DNA from: JALYXV01 sp963791545
GTDB taxonomy: Bacteria > Actinomycetota > Acidimicrobiia > Acidimicrobiales > Palsa-688
DNA length: 64,000 nucleotides
Direction of reading: 5' to 3'
Assembly (NCBI GenBank): GCA_963791545.1
Contig: CAWBSR010000015.1
Span: 62,001 to 126,000 of the forward strand
Shown one piece after another: positions 44,555-52,603 of the stretch (positions within the stretch are counted from its first letter, which is position 1; the number at the start of each line of letters is the position of its first letter). The notes beneath the pieces were generated by a model, which saw nothing but the letters and a program-made list of their open reading frames with translations, was not told where the DNA came from and searched no databases. The translations under genes and the position numbers were made by a program.

Positions 44555-45504
44555 GCCGCACCGTGGTGGTCGGGGCCGCCCAGCTGGGCCCGGTGGCCCG
44601 GGAGGAGTCCCGGGAAGCCGTGGTGAGCCGGCTGGTCGCCCTGCTGCGGGCGGCGGCGGCGGCGGGGTGCCAGCTGGTCGCGTTCCCCGAGCTGGCCCTG
44701 ACCAGCTTCTTCCCCCGGTGGGCCATTTCCGACCCGGCGGAGCTGGACAGCTGGTTCGAGCCTGAGATGCCGGGCCCCGCCACCAAGGCATTGTTCGACG
44801 AGGCGGCGGAGCTGGGGGTCGGCTTCTGCCTCGGCTTCGCCGAGCTGACGCCCGACGGCCACCGCTACAACAGCCAGATCCTGGTCGAGCGGGACGGTTC
44901 GGTCGTGGCCGTCTTCCGCAAGGTGCACCTGCCGGGCCACGAGGAGTTCGAGCGGTGGCGGCCCTTCCAGCACCTGGAGCGGCGCTACTTCGAGCCGGGA
45001 CCCGACGGTTTCGGGGTGTGGCGGGCCTTCGGGGGCGTGGTCGGGATGATGATCTGCAACGACCGCCGTTGGCCCGAGTCCTACCGGGTCATGGGGCTGC
45101 AGGGAGTCGAACTGATCCTGTGCGGCTACAACACGCCGGTCCACTACCCGCCCGACCCCAGCCAGGACCGCCTGGCGGGCTTCCACAACGCCCTCGTGAT
45201 GCAGGCGGGCGCCTACCAGAACGGGACCTGGGTCGTCGCCGTCGCCAAGGCCGGCGTCGAGGAGGGCAGCGAGTTGCTGGCCGAGAGCTGCATCATCGCC
45301 CCATCGGGGGAGATCGTGGCCCGGGCCTCGACGAGCGGCGACGAACTGGTCGTGGCGCAATGCGACCTCGACCACGGCGCCGCCTACAAAGACACCCTGT
45401 TCGATTTCGGGCGGTACCGGATGATCGAGCACTACGGACTGATCACCAGCCGGCGGGGCGCCATCCCGCCGCCGGAACCGAGGAGCGGCCATGACGGCCA
45501 TTGA
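44551..45504 (+). CDS. N-carbamoyl-D-amino acid hydrolase (nitrilase superfamily)
   Basis: 317 residues closely matching D-carbamoylase. The catalytic triad is Glu in LVAFPELALTSFFPRW, Lys in FRKVHLPGHEEFE and Cys in MMICNDRRWPESYRVMG; the family markers RPFQHLERRYFEPG and MQAGAYQNGTW follow. It cleaves the carbamoyl group of D-amino acid or beta-ureido substrates to amine, CO2 and ammonia. GTG 44551 overlaps the M20 stop, so carbamoyl hydrolases of two unrelated folds are made together. It overlaps the next gene by 14 bases. Confidence 0.92.
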   Translation: MSRTVVVGAAQLGPVAREESREAVVSRLVALLRAAAAAGCQLVAFPELALTSFFPRWAISDPAELDSWFEPEMPGPATKALFDEAAELGVGFCLGFAELTPDGHRYNSQILVERDGSVVAVFRKVHLPGHEEFERWRPFQHLERRYFEPGPDGFGVWRAFGGVVGMMICNDRRWPESYRVMGLQGVELILCGYNTPVHYPPDPSQDRLAGFHNALVMQAGAYQNGTWVVAVAKAGVEEGSELLAESCIIAPSGEIVARASTSGDELVVAQCDLDHGAAYKDTLFDFGRYRMIEHYGLITSRRGAIPPPEPRSGHDGH

Positions 45505-48121
45505 CACCAATGTTGTGACCTTCACCGTCAACGGGGCGCCGGTTTCGGTGCGGGGCGACCACCCCCACCTGCTGGCCGCGCTGCGCGAGGAGCTGGACCT
45601 GACCTCGGCCAAGGACGGCTGCTCGCCGACTGGGCAGTGCGGGTGCTGCACCGTACTGATCGACGGCAAGGCCCAGGTCAGCTGCCAGTACCCGCTGGCC
45701 AAGGCGTCGGGTCGCCACGTGGTGACCGTCGAGGGGCTACCCGCCGGCGAGCGTTCGTCGTTTGCGGCGGCGTTCGCGGCCTGCGGTGGGTTGCAATGCG
45801 GTTTCTGCATCCCCGGCATCGTGGTGCGGGCCAAGGCCCAGATCGACAAGAAGGGATCGGCGCTGACCCGGGAGGAGATGTCCCGCCACCTCGGGGCCCA
45901 CCTCTGCCGCTGTACCGGCTACGTGAAGATCCTGGACGCCATCGAGATGGTGGCCCGGGGCGAGGCGCCGGCGGTGGCGCCGGTGGCCGGAGGGGTGGGG
46001 GCGTCGGGGGGCCGGTACCAGGCGTCGGAGCTGACGCTCGGTGACCGAGACTACGTCGACGACATCCGCATTCCGGGTCTGTTGCACGCGGCGCTGCACC
46101 TGACGTCGCACGCCCGGGCCGTCGTCCGGGGCATCTCGGTGGCCGCGGCCGCGGCCGCGCCGGGAGTGGTGGCCGTGTACACGGCGGCCGACATCCCGGG
46201 CCGGCTGCGGGTGGGGATCATCCACAAGGACTGGCCGGTTTTGATACCCGTGGGCGGGCAGACGTCATATCTGGGCGACGTGTTGGCCGTGGTGGTGGCC
46301 GACACCCGCGACCACGCCAGGGCGGCAGCGTCGCTGGTCGAAGCCGACTACGAGGTGTTGGCCCCGGTAACCGATCCCGCCGCCGCGGTGGCGCCCGGGG
46401 CGCCGGTGGCGGTATGGGGGACCGACTCCAACGTCCTCTCCCGCTCGGTGTACCGGCGGGGTTCGGTGAGCGTTGAGGCGGCCCTGGCCTCGTCGGCCCA
46501 CGTGGTGCACCAGGTGTTCCAGACCCAGCGGGTGGAGCAGGCGTTCCTGGAGCCCGAGTCGACGGTGGCGGTGCCGTCGGGCTCGGCCCAGGGCGGGCGC
46601 CGGGTCCATGTCTACTCGGGGGGCCAGGGGGTGTGGGACGACCGGGATCAGATCGCCTCGGTGCTCGGGGTGGCGCCCGAAGCGGTCACCGTCGAGTTGG
46701 TATCCAACGGGGGGGCCTTCGGCGGCAAGGAGGACATGGCCAACCAGGCTCAGACAGCGCTCGCCGCCTGGTTGCTCGGGGAGCCGGTCAAGTGCACCCT
46801 CTCGCGGGAGGAGAGCCTGCTCATCCACGCCAAGCGGCATCCGGTGCGCGCTGAGTACTGGGCCGGCTGCGACGAGACGGGCCGGCTGACGGCGCTCAGG
46901 TGCCGGCTGCTGGGCGATTCTGGCGCCTACGCCAGCGTGGGGATGAAGGTCATGGAGCGGGCCGCGGGCCACGCCGGCGGCCCCTACCAGGTCCCCAGCA
47001 TCGACGTCGAGTCGGTGGCCGCCCGTACCAACAACCCCATCTGCGGCGCCTTCCGGGGCTTCGGCGCCAACCAGGCCCAGTTCGCCATGGAAGGGGTGTT
47101 GGACCGGCTGGCGGAGCAGGTGGGGATCTCGGGTTGGGAGATCCGCAAGCGCAATGTCATCAAGCCGGGCCAGGTGTGGGGGCCGGGCCAGATCATGGAC
47201 GACGGTTGCCTGGGCGCCGAGCGATGTCTGGATTCAATCCGGCCCGCCTACGACGCCGCGGCCGCGGATCCCACCCGGGCGGTCGGCCTGGGACTCGGCC
47301 TCAAGAACTCCGGCCTCGGCAATGGCTTCAAGGAGGTCACCAAGGCCGTGGTCCGCTTTGAGGGCGACGGCACGATCGAGGTGCGCCACGGCTGGACCGA
47401 AATGGGCCAGGGGGTGCACACGGTGGCCCTCCAGGTGGCGGTCGAGGAACTCGGCGTGTCCCCGGAGCGGATCCGGGTCCTCGTCGACACCACCCGCCAG
47501 CTCGGGTTCGGCCAGACAACGGGAAGCCGGGGCACCTTGATGGGCGCCGGCGCCGTGCAGGACGCCTGCCGGGTGGCGTTGGCGGACGGCTGCCGGGAGG
47601 GCATCGACTACCTGGGCGAGTACCGGGTCGACTGGACCAACTCATTGTCCGAGGGACTGGAACACCCGATCATCCACTCGGCGTTCGGCTACGCGGCCCA
47701 GATGGTCGTCATGGACCGGGCCAGCGGGGTGATCGAGAAGGTGGTGGCGGTGCACGACGTGGGCCGGGCTGTCAACCCCCAGCTCTGCGAAGGCCAGATC
47801 GAGGGCAGCGTCCACATGGGTCTCGGGTACGCGTTGACCGAGGACTTCCCCGCCGACACCGACGGGCGCCCGTGCAACATGACCTTGCGGAGCCTCGACA
47901 TCCTGCGGCCCAAGGACGTGCCCGAGATCGAGGTGGTGCTGGTCGAGGCGCCCCAGCCGGGCAGCCCGTACGGGATCAAGGGGGTCGGGGAGATCGGGTT
48001 GGTTCCCACCGCGGGCGCGGTGGCGGCCGCCCTGCACGACCTCGATGGCGTCTGGCGGGACACCTTGCCGATGCGGCCCCGCCGGGCGGCGGCCCCGGGC
48101 CGGGCGGCCTCACCCGACTGA
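45491..48121 (+). CDS. Molybdenum hydroxylase: [2Fe-2S] domain fused to the Mo-cofactor domain
   Basis: 876 residues. Residues about 1-160 carry both FeS clusters (DGCSPTGQCGCCTVLIDG; QCGFCIPG; CRCTGYVKI). From about residue 175 the Mo-cofactor part starts (YQASELTLGDRDYVDDIRIPG), with GGAFGGKEDMANQ, AFRGFGANQAQFAMEG, TEMGQGVHTVALQ and the catalytic Glu in IKGVGEIGLVPT. No FAD domain is present and no FAD gene lies beside it, so the electron acceptor is unknown. Its place among carbamoylases suggests oxidation of a purine or hydantoin-like heterocycle. Confidence 0.9.
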   Translation: MTAIDTNVVTFTVNGAPVSVRGDHPHLLAALREELDLTSAKDGCSPTGQCGCCTVLIDGKAQVSCQYPLAKASGRHVVTVEGLPAGERSSFAAAFAACGGLQCGFCIPGIVVRAKAQIDKKGSALTREEMSRHLGAHLCRCTGYVKILDAIEMVARGEAPAVAPVAGGVGASGGRYQASELTLGDRDYVDDIRIPGLLHAALHLTSHARAVVRGISVAAAAAAPGVVAVYTAADIPGRLRVGIIHKDWPVLIPVGGQTSYLGDVLAVVVADTRDHARAAASLVEADYEVLAPVTDPAAAVAPGAPVAVWGTDSNVLSRSVYRRGSVSVEAALASSAHVVHQVFQTQRVEQAFLEPESTVAVPSGSAQGGRRVHVYSGGQGVWDDRDQIASVLGVAPEAVTVELVSNGGAFGGKEDMANQAQTALAAWLLGEPVKCTLSREESLLIHAKRHPVRAEYWAGCDETGRLTALRCRLLGDSGAYASVGMKVMERAAGHAGGPYQVPSIDVESVAARTNNPICGAFRGFGANQAQFAMEGVLDRLAEQVGISGWEIRKRNVIKPGQVWGPGQIMDDGCLGAERCLDSIRPAYDAAAADPTRAVGLGLGLKNSGLGNGFKEVTKAVVRFEGDGTIEVRHGWTEMGQGVHTVALQVAVEELGVSPERIRVLVDTTRQLGFGQTTGSRGTLMGAGAVQDACRVALADGCREGIDYLGEYRVDWTNSLSEGLEHPIIHSAFGYAAQMVVMDRASGVIEKVVAVHDVGRAVNPQLCEGQIEGSVHMGLGYALTEDFPADTDGRPCNMTLRSLDILRPKDVPEIEVVLVEAPQPGSPYGIKGVGEIGLVPTAGAVAAALHDLDGVWRDTLPMRPRRAAAPGRAASPD

Positions 48122-48137
48122 CCGGGTCGCCTTCGAG

Positions 48138-49163
48138 TTGACTACTTCCTCGACGACCGGCGGTCTCGTCTGCGGCCATCACCACCTGTACTCCGCCCTG
48201 GCGCGGGGTATGCCGGCTCGGTCCGGGCCGCCCACTGACTTCGTGAGCATCCTGGAGCAGGTCTGGTGGCGGCTCGATGTGGCCCTCGACCTCGAGATGA
48301 TCCGGTGGTCGGCCATGCTCGGGGCACTGGAAGCGCTCGAGGCGGGCACCACGGCCATCGTCGACCACCATGAGTCGCCATCGGCGATCGAGGGCAGCCT
48401 GTCGGTGATCGCCTCGGCCTGCGCCGCGGTCGGGGTCCGCTCGAGCCTGGCCTACGGGGTCACCGACCGCCACGGCCCCGACGGCGCCCGGCGGGGGCTG
48501 GCCGAGAACGAGCGGTTCCTGCGCGGCGGGGGACGGGGCCTGGTCGGCGTCCACGCCGCCTTCACCTGCTCGGACTCGACGCTGGCGGACGCCGCCGGCC
48601 TGGCCGTCGACCTCGGGGTCGGGGTCCACATCCATGTCGCCGAGGGGCCCGTGGACGGGTCCGCCGGTGCTCGGTTGGAAGGGCTGGCCCGACCGGACTG
48701 GCTGCTCGTGCACTGCGTCCATCTGGACCGGGAGCTCCCGGGGACGATCGCCCACAACCCCCGGTCCAACATGAACAATGCGGTGGGCTACGCCCGGCCC
48801 GCCGATCGCCCCAACCCGATTGTCCTCGGGACCGACGGCATCGGCGCCGACATGCTGGAGGAGTTCCGGCTGGCTTACGCCAGGCTGCGGGAATCCGATG
48901 TCACCGCGTCGCCGCAGACTGCGTGGGAGTGGCTGGAGAACGGGTACCGCCTGGTGCCCGAGGCGGCCGACGACGAGGTGGTCTGGGACCGGCCCCATGC
49001 CGGGGACCCCTGGTGGGCGGCTTTCACGCCGGGCATAGGAGCCCTCGATGTGACGGTCGCCGGCGAAAAGGTGCTGGACGGTGGGGTCGCCACCCGCGTC
49101 GACGCCGACGAGGTGCGGGCCAAGGCGGCCGAGCAGGCGGCTCGCTTGTTCGCCCGGCTGTAA
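48138..49163 (+). CDS. SsnA-like amidohydrolase, apparently lacking the N-terminal beta-sandwich
   Basis: About 341 residues. The TIM barrel resembles putative aminohydrolase SsnA: GLVCGHHHLYSALARGMP (metal His-x-His), AGTTAIVDHHESPSAIEGS, HIHVAEG, VHCVHLDRE, NPRSNMNNAVGYA, and catalytic Asp in LGTDGIGADMLEE. Family members carry about 55 more residues before this motif, forming a beta-sandwich; here the frame meets the end of the upstream gene instead. TTG 48138 is the first start outside that gene; an ATG at 48045 would overlap it by 77 bases. It may be a trimmed functional enzyme or a 5'-deleted one. Confidence 0.7.
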   Translation: MTTSSTTGGLVCGHHHLYSALARGMPARSGPPTDFVSILEQVWWRLDVALDLEMIRWSAMLGALEALEAGTTAIVDHHESPSAIEGSLSVIASACAAVGVRSSLAYGVTDRHGPDGARRGLAENERFLRGGGRGLVGVHAAFTCSDSTLADAAGLAVDLGVGVHIHVAEGPVDGSAGARLEGLARPDWLLVHCVHLDRELPGTIAHNPRSNMNNAVGYARPADRPNPIVLGTDGIGADMLEEFRLAYARLRESDVTASPQTAWEWLENGYRLVPEAADDEVVWDRPHAGDPWWAAFTPGIGALDVTVAGEKVLDGGVATRVDADEVRAKAAEQAARLFARL

Positions 49164-49195
49164 GTGCTGCCGACCCGCCCACCGAAGGAGGCCTT

Positions 49196-50188
49196 GTGAA
49201 CCCTGTCGCGCTGTACCTGCAGGACGCCCACCCGTTCCCCGACGCCATCGCCTACGTGCGTTACGCCGAGCAGTGCGGGTTCGAGGCGGTGTGGCAGGCC
49301 GACAGCCGCCTGGTCCGGGAGTGCAGCGTCGCCTTGGCCGCCTTCGCGGCCACCAGTGAGCGCATCAAGTTGGGCTCCGGGGTGGTCGACTGCTGGACCC
49401 GCAACCCGGCCCGGCTGGCGGCCACCTTCTCTACGCTGGATGACTTGGCGCCCGGGCGGGTCCTGCTCGGGATCGGCGCCTGGTGGGAGCCCCTGGCGAC
49501 CAAGGTCGGGGTCCTGCGGACCCGGCCGCTGCTGGCCATGCGGGAGATCGTCACCGTGGTGCGGCGGCTGTTGGCCAACGAGACGGTCACCTTCGACGGG
49601 GTGTTCGTCCACCTCGACGGCGTCGAGCTCGACTACGTCTATCAGGAGCGGCGGCCGAAGGACGTGCCCATCTACATCGGCGCCACCGGCATGCAGATGA
49701 TGGAGCTGGCGGGCGAGATCGCCGATGGGGTTGTGCTCAACTACCTCGTTTCGCCCTCGTACAACCGTCGTGCCCTCGAGCACCTCGAGAAGGGAGCGGC
49801 ACGAGCGGGGAAGTCGCTGGACGACGTCGACCGGCCCCAGCTGGTGGTGTGCTCGGTCGACGAGGACCGGGCCACGGCCGTCGACCGGGCCCGGTTGCTG
49901 GTGACGCAGTACCTGGGCCAGCAGCCCCACATCATGAAGGCATCGGGCGTGCCCACCGAGGTCCTCGACCGGATCGGCGAGGTCCTGACGTGGCCTGCCA
50001 CCCACGAGCAGGTTGTGGCCGCCTCGGCCCTCGTGCCCGACGAAGTGGTGCAGATGATCACGGCATGCGGCACGCCCGAAGAGTGCCGGGCCAAGGTGGC
50101 GGAATACGTGGCCAGCGGGTGCACTTGCCCGATCCTGTACCCCCTCGGCGACGACGTCCGCCTGATGATCGACACGTTCGCCGGCTAG
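49196..50188 (+). CDS. LLM-class F420-dependent oxidoreductase
   Basis: 330 residues of the luciferase-like/MER family: VALYLQDAHPFPDAIAYVRYAE, AATSERIKLGSGVVDCWTRNPARLAATFSTLDDLAPGR-type core, GIGAWWEPLA, VPIYIGATGMQMMELAGEIADGVVL. Proteins of this group use F420 (less often FMN) to reduce or oxidise small molecules. GTG 49196 has a strong AAGGAGG. It is the last gene of the carbamoylase operon. The substrate is unknown; a ring-reduction step on a heterocycle would fit. Confidence 0.88.
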   Translation: MNPVALYLQDAHPFPDAIAYVRYAEQCGFEAVWQADSRLVRECSVALAAFAATSERIKLGSGVVDCWTRNPARLAATFSTLDDLAPGRVLLGIGAWWEPLATKVGVLRTRPLLAMREIVTVVRRLLANETVTFDGVFVHLDGVELDYVYQERRPKDVPIYIGATGMQMMELAGEIADGVVLNYLVSPSYNRRALEHLEKGAARAGKSLDDVDRPQLVVCSVDEDRATAVDRARLLVTQYLGQQPHIMKASGVPTEVLDRIGEVLTWPATHEQVVAASALVPDEVVQMITACGTPEECRAKVAEYVASGCTCPILYPLGDDVRLMIDTFAG

Positions 50189-50251
50189 CCGGTCTAAGCC
50201 TCGGCGGCCGGACTTCGGCCCGCCGAATGTGTCAAGCCGAGACAGCCCGCA

Positions 50252-50276
50252 GGCGGTGGCCCCAACGGCCACCGCC
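50252..50276. terminator. Perfect 10-bp hairpin between convergent genes
   Basis: ggcggtggcc-ccaac-ggccaccgcc. It sits between the F420 oxidoreductase stop and the end of the micro membrane protein gene. No T-run follows on either strand, as is common in high-GC genomes. Confidence 0.55.
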
Positions 50277-50307
50277 AGCAGCAATAGCGACTATGCCGGT
50301 TCGACTT

Positions 50308-50325
50308 GGCCGATACCTATCGGCC
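50308..50325. terminator. Perfect 8-bp inverted repeat, 2-nt loop
   Basis: ggccgata-cc-tatcggcc, 28 bases beyond the stop of the micro membrane gene and in the same convergent gap as the 10-bp hairpin. Possibly the terminator of that gene, or an operator-like palindrome. Confidence 0.4.
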
Positions 50326-50352
50326 TATCGCCTTGTTCCCGAGAAACGAGTG

Positions 50353-50508
50353 TTACCAGCGGTACCAACGGCCTTCGCCGGAGCGGAACGCGAATCCCGC
50401 CACCCAGGCGATGGCGAATACCACTGCCACGATCCACAGCCAATGAATCGCAAACCCGAGGCCGCCGAACAGCAATGCCAGCAGCAGGATTAGCAGTACG
50501 AGACCCAT
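50353..50508 (-). CDS. 51-residue hydrophobic micro membrane protein
   Basis: ATG 50508 follows a textbook AAGGAGG. The product begins MGLVLLILLLALLFGG, has two hydrophobic segments separated by an Ile-His turn (GFAIHWLWIVAVVF), and ends in a basic aromatic tail GRWYRW. This matches small actinobacterial 'hydrophobic proteins' of unknown role. The tail and the segment spacing support a real gene. A GGGTAC lies about 40 bases upstream, but a -35 element at the right distance is not clear. Confidence 0.85.
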   Translation of the reverse strand: MGLVLLILLLALLFGGLGFAIHWLWIVAVVFAIAWVAGFAFRSGEGRWYRW

Positions 50509-50780
50509 CGAAGCCTCCTTTGGCGTCACCACGATTGTGTTGTGATCGCTGTACCCGATCTTTCAGTTTTTAATGTGGCAACCCCTCATTTCAGCGAGCC
50601 CCAGCCGGGGTAGAAACGCACTGTCCCGAGCAGATTCGGACAATTCTGGCGCCATCTTCCGCCGACCTTCTGGGGAAGTCATATGGCGCTCACGGACACC
50701 CAAGAGCCGTCACAAATCGGTATTGCCGGCGGCGTCCATGTGGCCGCGTGCCCGCCATCGCCGCCCGCGCGGGATCGCGG
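50509..50780. other. Intergenic region upstream of the micro membrane gene
   Basis: 272 bp with lower GC than its surroundings, between the micro membrane gene start and the udgX stop. It should hold the promoter of the former and the end of the latter. I see no convincing coding frame in it. Confidence 0.4.
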
Positions 50781-51374
50781 TCAGTGCCCGGCCATCACCC
50801 GGAGATCGGCGACGAAGGCCTCGAACGCCTGGCGGCGGGCTTCGGGATGGCCCCGCAGAATCGACGACGGATGGACGGTCGCCACCACCTGACCGGACCA
50901 GCAGCCCACCGAGGCCGTGAGCACCTGGCCCCGGGAGCGGGTCACCCGGAAGTCCGGCCCCAGGATCGCCCGGGCCGCCACGGCACCGAGCAGGCCGGCG
51001 GTGGCAGGGCTGACCAGCTCGAGTTCTTGCGCCATCCACGGCCGGCAGGCCTGGATTTCGGTTTGGTTGGGGCTCTGGTGGATGCGGCGTTTCCCCCGAG
51101 CTGTCCACTTGAAGTGCTTGACCGCGTTGGTGACGTAGGTCTGGCACCGGTCGATGCCGGCTTCGATGAGGGCCCGGTCCAGGAGTTCCCCCGACGGGCC
51201 CACGAAGGGGTGGCCCCGGCGGTCCTCGTAGTCCCCGGGCTGCTCACCGATCAGGACTAGGGCGGCGGGTACCGGTCCCTCCCCGAATACCGTCTGGGTG
51301 GCGGCCTGGTGGATGTCGCAGCGGGTGCACGCAGCCGCCTCGGCCCGGAGCGCCTCGAGGGGATCGCCGGTCAT
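50781..51374 (-). CDS. udgX: UdgX: uracil-DNA glycosylase that crosslinks to uracil sites
   Basis: 197 residues of UDG superfamily family 4-like with an Fe-S cluster. Cys ligands start at CTRCDIH; motif A is VLIGEQPGDYED; then HPFVGPSGELLDRAL and YVTNAVKHFKW. The loop GKRRIHQSPN is the UdgX hallmark, whose His forms a covalent bond with the abasic sugar after uracil removal. Motif B is VATVHPSSILR. Described in mycobacteria and related actinobacteria. ATG 51374. A DNA repair enzyme standing alone between a MarC-like gene and a stress protein. Confidence 0.93.
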   Translation of the reverse strand: MTGDPLEALRAEAAACTRCDIHQAATQTVFGEGPVPAALVLIGEQPGDYEDRRGHPFVGPSGELLDRALIEAGIDRCQTYVTNAVKHFKWTARGKRRIHQSPNQTEIQACRPWMAQELELVSPATAGLLGAVAARAILGPDFRVTRSRGQVLTASVGCWSGQVVATVHPSSILRGHPEARRQAFEAFVADLRVMAGH

Positions 51375-51395
51375 TGGCTGTTGACCTACCCCGGA

Positions 51396-51992
51396 TCAAC
51401 CGGCTCTTATCAGAGTCCCGACGGCGTCGACGATCAACTGCACCGCGATGGCGGACAGCAGCAGTCCGAAGACCCGGGTCAGGAAGGAGACCAGGGGCAG
51501 GGGAATCAGGCGGGCCAGCCGGCCCGCCGCCAGGAGCACCACCCCGAGCACCACCGCCGCCCCTGCGATGCCACCGACCACGGCGACGCGGCCCGTCGTG
51601 CCCGGGAAGCGTTGGACCAGCACCATCACGGTGGCGATGGCGCCCGGCCCCGCCAGCAGCGGGGTGGCGAGGGGGACGAGGGCGACGTTGCGGCCCGGGA
51701 TGGGAGTCATGTCCATGCCCCGCAGCATCTCCAACGCCACCAACAGGAGGAGTAGGCCGCCCGCGATGGACAGGCTGGCGAGCGATACGTGGAGGTAGCT
51801 GAGGATGATCTGGCCGAACAACGCGAAGCCCAGGATCAGCCCGCTGGCGGCGCCCACTGCGGCCAGCGCCGCGTGGGCCCGCTGGCGGGGTGCCATTTCG
51901 GCGGTGAGGCCAACGAAGATCGGGGTGTTGCCGGCCGGATCCATGATCACCAGCAGGGTGACGAGCGTCTCGCCGAAGGCTCGCCATTCCAC
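51396..51992 (-). CDS. MarC-family integral membrane protein
   Basis: 198 residues, six hydrophobic helices, with MarC/UPF0056 features: LVTLLVIMDPAGNTPIFVGLTAEM near the start, MTPIPGRNVALVPLATPLLAGPGAIATVMVL in the middle (the internal repeat with the Pro-Leu-Ala-x-Pro-Leu motif), and VFGLLLSAIAVQLIVD at the end. Molecular function unknown. GTG 51992. It is 22 bases upstream of udgX on the same strand, so the two may be co-transcribed. Confidence 0.9.
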   Translation of the reverse strand: MEWRAFGETLVTLLVIMDPAGNTPIFVGLTAEMAPRQRAHAALAAVGAASGLILGFALFGQIILSYLHVSLASLSIAGGLLLLLVALEMLRGMDMTPIPGRNVALVPLATPLLAGPGAIATVMVLVQRFPGTTGRVAVVGGIAGAAVVLGVVLLAAGRLARLIPLPLVSFLTRVFGLLLSAIAVQLIVDAVGTLIRAG

Positions 51993-52026
51993 AGATGCAC
52001 GCTAGCCGTGGGCTCGGTGGCGCTCT

Positions 52027-52054
52027 GGTTTGGCGGTCCGCGGTTCCTGGGTAC
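52027..52054 (+). promoter_or_regulatory. Sigma-F/sigma-B-like promoter of the CsbD genes
   Basis: GGTTT, a 17-base spacer, then GGGTAC: an exact match to the mycobacterial SigF consensus (GGWWT-N16/17-GGGTAY). The -10 ends nine bases before ATG 52064, so transcription would start almost at the start codon and give a leaderless or near-leaderless mRNA. Confidence 0.75.
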
Positions 52055-52063
52055 AACTAGAGC

Positions 52064-52309
52064 ATGCAAGTGGGAACTATTGACTTACAGAAGCTCCGTG
52101 GGGTGGGGGGGAAGGTATTCGGTCTGACCAAGGAATTGGTTGGGGTGCTCATCAATAACGCCCGCCTTCAGGAAGAAGGCGATGCTCAGCAGGACCGCGC
52201 CAGCGAACGGCTCCGGGCGCTGCGCAAGGAGGCACTAGCCGAGGCCAAGGAGGCCAAGGCGGAGATGTTCGATCGCAAAGAGCGGGCCGCCCAGCGGGCC
52301 AAGGCCTGA
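52064..52309 (+). CDS. Small charged CsbD-related stress protein
   Basis: 81 residues. The N-terminal half (KVFGLTKELVGVLINNARLQEEGDAQQ) resembles the CsbD motif in which a short hydrophobic helix is followed by EGxAQQ; the C-terminal half is an Ala/Glu/Lys/Arg helix (EALAEAKEAKAEMFDRKER) that reads as a coiled coil or LEA-like tail. Probably a general-stress protein, consistent with the sigma-F-like promoter. No ribosome binding site fits in the nine-base leader. The next CsbD gene starts 22 bases downstream. Confidence 0.8.
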   Translation: MQVGTIDLQKLRGVGGKVFGLTKELVGVLINNARLQEEGDAQQDRASERLRALRKEALAEAKEAKAEMFDRKERAAQRAKA

Positions 52310-52331
52310 GACAAGGAGACAGAGGAAAGTC

Positions 52332-52541
52332 ATGGGTATCGGCGAAGAGATCAAGGGCAAGGCCAAGGAAGCGGCAGGGTCGATCACGGACAACGACGAA
52401 CTGCGCCATGAGGGCGAGGCCCAGCAGGACAAGGGTCAGGCGGAGCGGGAGGCCACCGAGGCCCGGGCCGAGGCCAAGGCTCATGACGCCAAAGCCAAGG
52501 CGCACGAGACCGAGCAGCGGGCCGCGGAGTCCGCCAAGTAG
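52332..52541 (+). CDS. CsbD family stress protein
   Basis: 69 residues: MGIGEEIKGKAKEAAGSITD is the CsbD core, then DNDELRHEGEAQQDKGQAER, followed by an Ala/Glu/Lys helical tail with no hydrophobic segment. CsbD proteins are intrinsically flexible and induced by general stress. AAGGAGACAGAGGAAAG precedes the ATG. It shares the EGxAQQD motif with the gene upstream, so the two probably arose by duplication. Confidence 0.92.
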   Translation: MGIGEEIKGKAKEAAGSITDNDELRHEGEAQQDKGQAEREATEARAEAKAHDAKAKAHETEQRAAESAK

Positions 52542-52570
52542 CACCTCTCCGGGGGGGAGCAAGCGCATCC

Positions 52571-52595
52571 GGGCCGGTGTCGTAGACACCGGCCC
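52571..52595. terminator. Perfect 11-bp hairpin after the CsbD genes
   Basis: gggccggtgtc-gta-gacaccggccc, 29 bases beyond the CsbD stop and 8 bases from the convergent gene end at 52604. Good stem, no T-run; probably a bidirectional terminator. Confidence 0.7.
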
Positions 52596-52603
52596 GTGGC
52601 GCG

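Noticed and set aside
45491..48121. Fusion artefact of two Mo hydroxylase genes
   Set aside because: Both FeS clusters and the Mo domain read in one uninterrupted frame with a sensible linker; such fused forms exist in the family.
50229..50573. Plus-strand frame over the micro membrane gene
   Set aside because: No ribosome binding site or recognisable domain, whereas the minus strand has a strong site and a clear small membrane protein.
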